Positions 58,232-64,000 of a stretch of 64,000 bases of DNA are shown piece by piece. Both the position numbers and the translations under genes were made by a program. The stretch covers positions 62,001 through 126,000 of the forward strand of contig NZ_VZRA01000004.1 of the NCBI RefSeq assembly GCF_008802355.1, given 5' to 3'. The DNA is from Oryzomonas sagensis (GTDB lineage Bacteria; Desulfobacterota; Desulfuromonadia; Geobacterales; Pseudopelobacteraceae). A model generated the notes under the pieces. That model saw only the letters and a list, made by a program, of their open reading frames with translations. It was not told the DNA's origin and searched no databases. The number at the start of each line of letters is the position of its first letter. Within the stretch, counting starts at the first letter, position 1.

Positions 58232-61200
58232 TTACCTCGCTGTTGCCGTTGCCTCTTTCAAACGCATCAATAGTCTTTCACCGAGAACTCCAACCTCGCC
58301 CCCCATCCGATGTGCTAGCCTCGCCAGTTTCTTATAGTGTGCGAGTTCTTTGGGTTGAGACTTGACCAGTTGGCCGATCGTCTTGACTGCTCTTGGATCA
58401 TCCAAGTTCAACCTGCCGACAAAGCTAGAGAATAACTCAACAGACAGCTCGTGGATGAGGTGAAAGAAAGTTGCGATATACTTCGGTGAATCGAGCGTAA
58501 GATCATACAGAGATTCTTCCAGCTTCTGAAGCTGATCGCGAACAACGTCGATGCAGACATCCCTATCTACTTCTGCAATTGCAGCAATTGCCAAGACAGT
58601 TTCATTCCACCGTCGCTCAACTCCAATCAGTTTCACACCTTTTCCGGACTTAAAAAAATTGATCGCCGTTTCGGGAGCAACTGCTGCGAGCATTGGTTCA
58701 AGCGGTCCGGCAATAACCTGTTCGTTTCGAACAACCCAGTTGCGCGCGGGTTGACGATCCTTGCCAATACAAAAGAACCCAAGAAGATGTCTAAGTTCGT
58801 CAGATTGTGCACTCCAATCAGATCTGGCCGCAACATCGAACTCCTCTTCTGGAACGTGCGACGCAACTCGAGAAATGAATTCTGCATCCACTTCGTGAAT
58901 GATCGATAGACAACGGGCCAAATTTTCCATATCCCGCGAAATGATGTTTTTCATCGCCAAGGCAAAGTCTAAAGGATCGAGTTGTGCGACGATACTTTGA
59001 GCAATTCGGGTTTGTCTTTCGTCTGGATATTCACCACCTCGAAGAAAATGTGGGATGAAACCGAGGCAGTACCAAAAGATGTTATCCATCGAATTAATTG
59101 TATGAATTGGATCCGTACCAATAGCGCGGACAATAAATGGGACAATATCTTCAATGTATTGAAGGTTGCATTGGCAGCGTTCCCTTCGGCTCAAAAGAGT
59201 CAAGCTCCCGACAAGTTTATCCACAGCGTAGGCGCGGCTCGCATTAGCAGTAAGAATAATCTTCAAGGCCCTGGACCAATCGAATTGAGCAAGAAAAGCC
59301 TCGGACCATGGTGGGTGATAATATGCTAGTCGGTTGAGGATCTCACCGAAACTGTAGAAGTCATCCAGAGTAACATTATTTGCTAGACCGGTGAGGCGTA
59401 TCAAATCAATCTGTTCAAATAAGGTTTTAGCGACATCGGATGTTTCAGGGCAGCCCTTTTTGTCAGAGGCACAAATAAGGTGGTTAGCAATTTCACTGCT
59501 GAATCGTGCAATCCGCCCGGTGCTAGCTGTAAACCATTCCAACAATAATTCTTTGTCAGTGAGCATTTCCTCAAGCGAGAATTCGAAGAGTTTAAAAAGA
59601 AGCGATACGCAGCCTACGGCCCATTCAGTCTGACGCCACTCGTGCCGACATCTATTCATGAGTGGCTCGAGTACCGGCCGTAGTTTCTTTCGCTGGCTGA
59701 ATCGCACTGCATCAATCAGTTGAATTGCATTCAGCACCCAGCAAACACCTTGCAAAGATGTATTGTCGTCCAGCACTGTGGCGACGAGCATGTCGATTAC
59801 GCTAGGCCAAGTCTCCTGGTTTTCGGTGTTTAAACTTGTTTCAATGATCCTGTGGGCGTAGCTGATGTGTTTCGTGCGAAAGATGTCATCTGAAATCAGG
59901 ATCAGCCCGAGAGAAGCAAGGTGCGAGATTGCTTTATCAGCCTCGTCACCAGTTAAGCCCAATTCTCCAGAAATGCGGGAAATGATTTTTCCCGAGATCC
60001 CAGCGTCGCAACTACTGATCTGCCGAATAGCAATCGCTGTTACAAGCGCGTTCGCATTCGGTACCTGCTTCAGACTCTCGTATTCTTCACGTGCTGTCCG
60101 CCATCCACCCCGCAAAACCCAGAAAAACTCCCATGGAGTTTTTTGACGCGCACAGTCATCGATGCGCCGCTCGAATGAGGTACCCATATACCTGTCGCTG
60201 ATCTCGTCATCAAACCTCTGGACGATCGGCAAGATTTCATCTCGTCGCGTAAGAATTTTATTTTTGAGTTCATCAACGCATGACGTAGGCGAGATGCATG
60301 AGGGATTGGGAGTTACAATATCTGCAAGAGTGTTGGTTAAGATAACCTTCAGCTTTTCGCAAGAACGTTCCGATAATCGATCTGCGAAGCCCGCCCCGAA
60401 CTGTTGGGCATCATCTATGACTAGGACAGAAGGCGAAGCCATGGGCAGGTGCTTCAACAATTCATCCCCTTTGGCATTGTAGTGTGGTCGCCAGACCGAA
60501 TAGCCTCTGTCATGGAATTTCTTTGCGGCCTGCCACGCTGTAATCGACTTACCACACCCTTGCTGCCCAGCTATAGAAAACCAGTGAGAGCGCTCAAGTT
60601 CAATAATGACCTGACCACAAATGCTGAATGATGGGCATTGATTTACATCAGCTGGGCCGAGCCGTTTTCCGGCAATCGCATTTTCGATTCCACGCTGGTA
60701 GGAGAAATCGACCAACTCCCATCTTAAATCAGACGGAGTTTCAACGTTTTTAAGCCACGCTTTCAGCAAATCAACAAAATCACGACGCCCAAACGGGGAA
60801 CCACTACTCGCAAAAATAGAAAGCTCAGTAACCAAAGCACGAACCATGAGTTCGCGATGACTTGGGGAACGTGCATTGATCTGCTCTTGAACCAAAAATC
60901 TGTCGAGCAAGTGGGCAGCAAGTCCCAATAACCCATCAAAATCAAGATTCTTTGGACAAGGAACATTGACCTTCCCATGGCGTCCCACTTTGGCGACTGA
61001 CGCTGAACAAGGGCCTACAAGAATGAGCGTAAGCTCATCTGCTGTCGATTGCTGCTCCAACTCATTTGCCCATTTTTGCACGTCGGATATGCTTATCTGG
61101 TTGATAGAGGATTTGACCTGGCATGCCTTCGTCGAGGATGCTCCAGACCACGAGATATCGATTTTATCAGAGACATGTGTAGGCTCTAGCGTAAGCTGGT

Positions 61201-61288
61201 CCCAATCCGAGCGATTGAGAGACTCTAGCAATGCTATAACGGACTGGATTAGATATCCACGGTTACCGTCTTGACCACTCAAGATCAA
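58232..61288 (-). CDS. Avs-like STAND NTPase with N-terminal Cap4-like nuclease
   Basis: 1,018 residues. The first 100 residues (GYLIQSVIALLESL, TLEPTHVSDKIDISW, CQVKSSINQI) form a PD-(D/E)XK nuclease of the Cap4 type: E35, D44, Q57-x-K59. Then a P-loop NTPase with Walker A IAGQQGCGKS (about 239-248), Walker B SVLVIDDAQQ (about 287-296) and a winged-helix-like region, followed by a long helical-repeat sensor. This effector-NTPase-sensor order is that of antiviral STAND (Avs) proteins, which recognise phage proteins and then degrade DNA. It starts at TTG 61288, or at TTG 61282 with better spacing. Stand-alone gene. Confidence 0.7.
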   Translation of the reverse strand: MILSGQDGNRGYLIQSVIALLESLNRSDWDQLTLEPTHVSDKIDISWSGASSTKACQVKSSINQISISDVQKWANELEQQSTADELTLILVGPCSASVAKVGRHGKVNVPCPKNLDFDGLLGLAAHLLDRFLVQEQINARSPSHRELMVRALVTELSIFASSGSPFGRRDFVDLLKAWLKNVETPSDLRWELVDFSYQRGIENAIAGKRLGPADVNQCPSFSICGQVIIELERSHWFSIAGQQGCGKSITAWQAAKKFHDRGYSVWRPHYNAKGDELLKHLPMASPSVLVIDDAQQFGAGFADRLSERSCEKLKVILTNTLADIVTPNPSCISPTSCVDELKNKILTRRDEILPIVQRFDDEISDRYMGTSFERRIDDCARQKTPWEFFWVLRGGWRTAREEYESLKQVPNANALVTAIAIRQISSCDAGISGKIISRISGELGLTGDEADKAISHLASLGLILISDDIFRTKHISYAHRIIETSLNTENQETWPSVIDMLVATVLDDNTSLQGVCWVLNAIQLIDAVRFSQRKKLRPVLEPLMNRCRHEWRQTEWAVGCVSLLFKLFEFSLEEMLTDKELLLEWFTASTGRIARFSSEIANHLICASDKKGCPETSDVAKTLFEQIDLIRLTGLANNVTLDDFYSFGEILNRLAYYHPPWSEAFLAQFDWSRALKIILTANASRAYAVDKLVGSLTLLSRRERCQCNLQYIEDIVPFIVRAIGTDPIHTINSMDNIFWYCLGFIPHFLRGGEYPDERQTRIAQSIVAQLDPLDFALAMKNIISRDMENLARCLSIIHEVDAEFISRVASHVPEEEFDVAARSDWSAQSDELRHLLGFFCIGKDRQPARNWVVRNEQVIAGPLEPMLAAVAPETAINFFKSGKGVKLIGVERRWNETVLAIAAIAEVDRDVCIDVVRDQLQKLEESLYDLTLDSPKYIATFFHLIHELSVELFSSFVGRLNLDDPRAVKTIGQLVKSQPKELAHYKKLARLAHRMGGEVGVLGERLLMRLKEATATAR

Positions 61289-61360
61289 TTCCTTTCCACA
61301 ACACCGACTTGGCCGCTTCCACAGCTTCGGTCGTATAGTCTCTGCGCGTCAGCTTGAGCC

Positions 61361-61984
61361 TTACTTAAAGATTTTTTCGTAATTCGTTTTTACAAATTCC
61401 AAAAATTCTATATTTTGAGTTTGTAGCTGGGTAAATATTTCTTCCGGATCAATCTGCATAAGCATGTTAAGGCTCTTTTGGACTTCAGGGTTTTGCCAAT
61501 TCATTGAAGCATCACCAATGATTGTAGCGACTGCTTGTAACTTGCCGTGCTGCCATGAAAGCATTTGGCATGTTTTTATGCATTGTTCGTAGCTCCTGAA
61601 GCCTAAGACCTGTCCCTTTGTGGCAAGAGAACAAATTTTAGCCAGAGCGGGAGACGAAACTTTGAGACACTCAAATAATCTGCTGCTATCTTCGATTCCA
61701 TACTTCTCAATGTAGACGATAGCTTCTGGATATGTGACATCGGTCCTTTGGCCAATCATGTCTTTGTGACATTCAATTTTTATCTTTATGTGACGAACGA
61801 CATGTATAGGTGTTGACATAAGATCAACAAATTCATGAACTGAATTAGTAAGTTCATCCATAAAGTCAATTTGTCTTTGTGCCTTTGATTGGCGTCTCCA
61901 TGTTGAAAGTGCAATAGTGGCCACTGTCGCAACCCAAGCACTTATGATGATCTTAACTAATTCAGTCCAATCAATTTCATACAT
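61361..61984 (-). CDS. Membrane-anchored hypothetical protein
   Basis: 207 residues from ATG 61984 (AAGGA ten bases upstream). An N-terminal membrane helix (LVKIIISAWVATVATIALS) precedes a cytoplasmic helical domain with no recognised motif. Proteins of this kind (one membrane helix plus a helical body) occur often in defence islands, but no function can be assigned. It lies 73 bp upstream of the Avs-like gene on the same strand, so cotranscription is possible. Confidence 0.6.
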   Translation of the reverse strand: MYEIDWTELVKIIISAWVATVATIALSTWRRQSKAQRQIDFMDELTNSVHEFVDLMSTPIHVVRHIKIKIECHKDMIGQRTDVTYPEAIVYIEKYGIEDSSRLFECLKVSSPALAKICSLATKGQVLGFRSYEQCIKTCQMLSWQHGKLQAVATIIGDASMNWQNPEVQKSLNMLMQIDPEEIFTQLQTQNIEFLEFVKTNYEKIFK

Positions 61985-62322
61985 TGTAGTCAATCCTTGC
62001 AAATTTGGGCATCTCGAAAGTAAGCTGTCGGATAGGCTTGGGAGAGTTTTGTAAATGCAGTTTGTTATATATCGGCTTGCATTGCAAGAAAACTCTTGAC
62101 AGTCACCTTGCCTAAAATCCCGTCAAATTGACCTTCTCAATGAAATCTCAATAATTTGCACATAGCCGTAACATGGGTTATAAACAGTCAATGTGGAAAC
62201 CTTTCGTCGGCAGTTATTAAGCACTACTTAACAACTTCGGCGGATGACAAGGACTATCAGATAAGACACTACAGTTTGCAGGCTACCACTGACTTCGGCG
62301 AAACAGTAGGGAGGGAGCTATT
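61985..62322. other. Intergenic region, no gene seen
   Basis: About 340 bases between the divergent 61984 and 62323 genes. ACTTCGGCG occurs twice (about 62243 and 62292) and GGGAGGGAG is the ribosome site of the next gene. No clear RNA or mobile element. Confidence 0.4.
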
Positions 62323-62601
62323 ATGATACCAGAAAGTGACGACATCCCGCGCCGTATGGACGGCAGCGAAATGAAACCGTTCACAGGATCAACAAAAAAG
62401 ACCTGGATCACCGCCCTGGTCCTCTGCGTCCTTGGCTTCATCGGTTTCGGTGGCCTGCATCGCTTCTATGTCGGCAAGGTGGGTACCGGTATCCTCTGGA
62501 TCCTCACCTGCGGGCTGCTTGGCATCGGGACAGTGATCGACCTGGTCTACATCCTGACCGGCGGCTTCCGCTGCAAGAATGGCGAGCCGCTTTACAAATA
62601 A
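62323..62601 (+). CDS. TM2-domain membrane protein
   Basis: 92 residues. The TM2 signature is complete: first helix (ITALVLCVLGFIGFGGLHRFYVG), then KVGTGILWILTCGLLGIGTVIDLV. Two membrane helices with the DxxD/F-G-G-HRFY turn are typical. Function is generally unknown; such genes are frequent near phage and stress genes. GGGAGGGAG precedes the ATG. Confidence 0.88.
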   Translation: MIPESDDIPRRMDGSEMKPFTGSTKKTWITALVLCVLGFIGFGGLHRFYVGKVGTGILWILTCGLLGIGTVIDLVYILTGGFRCKNGEPLYK

Positions 62602-62719
62602 CCGGCAATGAGGCCATCAAAACCTGTTGAGTAACTTATTCATCAATAATTTAGGTGGTATGGCACGTCAGTCAGATTCCCGCCCAACTTCCCTCTTGAC
62701 ACCTTTGTCTGGATCAGTA

Positions 62720-62743
62720 TCATTTGAATACCATATCAAATGA
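62720..62743. promoter_or_regulatory. Palindromic operator upstream of lexA
   Basis: Perfect inverted repeat TCATTTGA-ataccata-TCAAATGA, ending 21 bases before the lexA ATG at 62765. LexA represses its own gene, so this is the best candidate for its binding site. It is not the E. coli CTGT-N8-ACAG box, as expected for a different clade. Confidence 0.7.
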
Positions 62744-62764
62744 CTACCAATGCCGGATAGGGAC

Positions 62765-63373
62765 ATGATTGAACTCACTGATCGACAGCAGGAAGTTTTA
62801 GACTACATCACCAATTATCAGGCCGAACACGGCAGTTCGCCAACTTTGCGGGAAATCTCTGCCTGTATCGGGACGGCCGGGACTGCCGCGGCGATGCACC
62901 ACCTGGGAGCCCTGGAAAAGAAAGGCTACATCCAGCTTCGAAAGGGGAGCTCCCGGGGGATCGTCCTCTCCCAGGCGCCGCCGGCGACAATCTCCTTGCC
63001 GATCGTCGGCCGGATACGTGCCGGCATGCTGCAACCGGCCATCGAGGATATCACCGGACACCTGGCTGTCGACCGGAACCTAGTCAAGGGGGAGGGCTGC
63101 TATTTCCTGAAGGTCGAAGGCGATTCGATGATCAACAAGGGGATTCTCCACGGTGACATAGCCATGATCCGCCCACAGCAAGTAGCAACCAACGGCGAGG
63201 TCGTGGCGGTCATGGTGGACGGGGACGCCACCCTCAAGCAGTTTTTCAAGGAGCCGGACCGCATCCTGCTCCAGCCGGCCAATCCGAATTACGACCCCAT
63301 CGTTATCCGCCCCGGGGAGGGCGAAGTTTCCATCGTCGGCAAGATGATCGGCTTGTTTCGCAGCACGGAGTAG
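62765..63373 (+). CDS. lexA: LexA repressor, SOS response
   Basis: 202 residues from ATG 62765 (GGATAGGG just upstream); ATG 62750 would add five. The winged helix (LTDRQQEVLDYI, SPTLREISACIG, HLGALEKKGYI) is followed by a self-cleavage domain: cleavage bond A-G in RIRAGMLQ, nucleophile serine in GDSM and lysine in TLKQF. It represses SOS genes until RecA filaments trigger autocleavage. In many elements, LexA ties transfer or mutagenesis genes to DNA damage. The next gene starts 3 bp later. Confidence 0.95.
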   Translation: MIELTDRQQEVLDYITNYQAEHGSSPTLREISACIGTAGTAAAMHHLGALEKKGYIQLRKGSSRGIVLSQAPPATISLPIVGRIRAGMLQPAIEDITGHLAVDRNLVKGEGCYFLKVEGDSMINKGILHGDIAMIRPQQVATNGEVVAVMVDGDATLKQFFKEPDRILLQPANPNYDPIVIRPGEGEVSIVGKMIGLFRSTE

Positions 63374-63376
63374 GTT

Positions 63377-63622
63377 ATGCAGCCGATCAGGAAGCCCATA
63401 CGAGTGGCCGTCATCTTCGGCCCGGGCGGGAAGATTGCCCCCAAGTGGTTTGAGCTGAACAACCGCAAACATGAGGTGAAGCTCACAACATACGCCTGGC
63501 GGGATAGGGTGGGCGAGACCCTGTTAATGCATTATGCTGTCAGCGATGGTGAAACATTGTTCGAACTGGTCTACAATACCCATGACCAGATATGGTCACT
63601 CAATGCACTCCAGGCGGAATGA
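63377..63622 (+). CDS. Small protein co-transcribed with lexA
   Basis: 81 residues (MQPIRKPIRVAVIFGPGGKI...). It starts 3 bp after the lexA stop and has GGAGTAGG upstream. Beta-rich, with FELNNRKHEVK and YAWRD; I recall similar small genes following lexA in Geobacter-type genomes, often before imuB/dnaE2 or dinB, but none is visible here. Probably damage-inducible. Confidence 0.65.
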   Translation: MQPIRKPIRVAVIFGPGGKIAPKWFELNNRKHEVKLTTYAWRDRVGETLLMHYAVSDGETLFELVYNTHDQIWSLNALQAE

Positions 63623-63655
63623 CTGTGACACCACAGATTCGTAGTTAGGATAACA

Positions 63656-64000
63656 TGAGCAATCTAGACCATTACAAACAGGCATTTGGTAGCGTCGGAT
63701 GGTTTATACCTCCGTATGTTACAGTAGGATTCCTCAGTATTCTATCCAAGAGGATTGCTGACAATGGACACTCTTTGGATCAGCAAGAGCTAGAGGCATT
63801 TCTGGCTTTAATATATTCTGCTGACAACGTCGCTGCGATGGTCACGGAGCGCTATCCTGTGACTCCTTATATACAGGACTACAAAAAAATTATTTCGGAA
63901 GCCGTTCAAGCGCACTTTACGGGTCTTGATCATATAGCGGTATCAGGATTGATTCCAGTAATTGAGGGAGCTGGCAAGAAATTAGCTGATGACAGGTCTG
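63656..64000 (+). CDS. Hypothetical protein, partial (continues past the window)
   Basis: It begins MSNLDHYKQAFGSVGWFIPP with AGGA upstream, and is open for 115 codons to the window end. Mixed helical content (ISEAVQAHFTGLDHIAVSGL). Not recognised. It lies 33 bp after the lexA-linked gene and may belong to the same operon. Confidence 0.65.

Overview
The window shows a Geobacter-like deltaproteobacterium (Desulfuromonadia). The first 6.4 kb is an ordinary GC-rich core segment in the gmk-rpoZ-rel-ridA order common in that group, followed by rpmB, a YdcF-like gene and thrC. At 6458 a tRNA-Gly(CCC) gene starts but is cut off right after its anticodon stem (about 6499). From there to the end of the window every recognised gene is accessory in character. 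I read this as one integrated plasmid-like mobile element of at least 57 kb entering at the tRNA. I see no integrase and no second tRNA half, so the far end and the integrase are probably outside the window.

Element backbone (6.6-37 kb). It has two XRE-family regulators of one family, each next to a small excisionase-like HTH gene, and a 27-bp motif shared near both. A single-chain MmeI-like restriction-modification enzyme, an IHF/HU gene and an Mrr-like protein follow. Next is a minus-strand DNA-processing block: small membrane genes, a VirD4/TraD coupling protein, two small accessory genes and an origin of transfer. The oriT carries 13 bases identical, as I remember it, to the F-plasmid nic core, with a hairpin just 5' of it. 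Then come a ParM/ParR actin-type partition operon with a phased-repeat centromere, a sigma-like protein, a replisome-organiser-like protein and a 1,837-residue MobF (TraI/TrwC) relaxase-helicase. Downstream are two operons of exported proteins. They share one promoter/operator sequence with the partition operon, so plasmid maintenance and the envelope genes look co-regulated. No VirB4 or other type IV secretion channel gene is present here.

Cargo (37-64 kb). A 949-residue surface lipoprotein with a C39-like cysteine protease domain lies behind a GEMM-type cyclic-dinucleotide riboswitch and terminator. A MucR-like regulator follows. Then comes a defence-rich stretch: a 1,440-residue NTPase with a C-terminal PD-(D/E)XK nuclease, an NYN RNase between direct repeats, an AbiE toxin-antitoxin pair, and a tight operon with three metallophosphoesterases, one resembling the RNA lariat debranching enzyme Dbr1. 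It continues with a zinc-peptidase-like protein, an SRAP / small protein / periplasmic PLD-nuclease operon, a beta-barrel protein, a predicted small RNA and an Avs-like STAND protein with an N-terminal nuclease. The window closes with a TM2 protein, lexA behind a palindromic operator, and a partial gene.

The best candidates for undescribed biology are the Dbr1-like/three-phosphoesterase operon, the reversed-architecture nuclease-NTPase, the ribbon-helix-helix/prepilin fusion, the repeat-tailed relaxase and the riboswitch-controlled surface protease. All calls come from reading the sequence; no searches were run.
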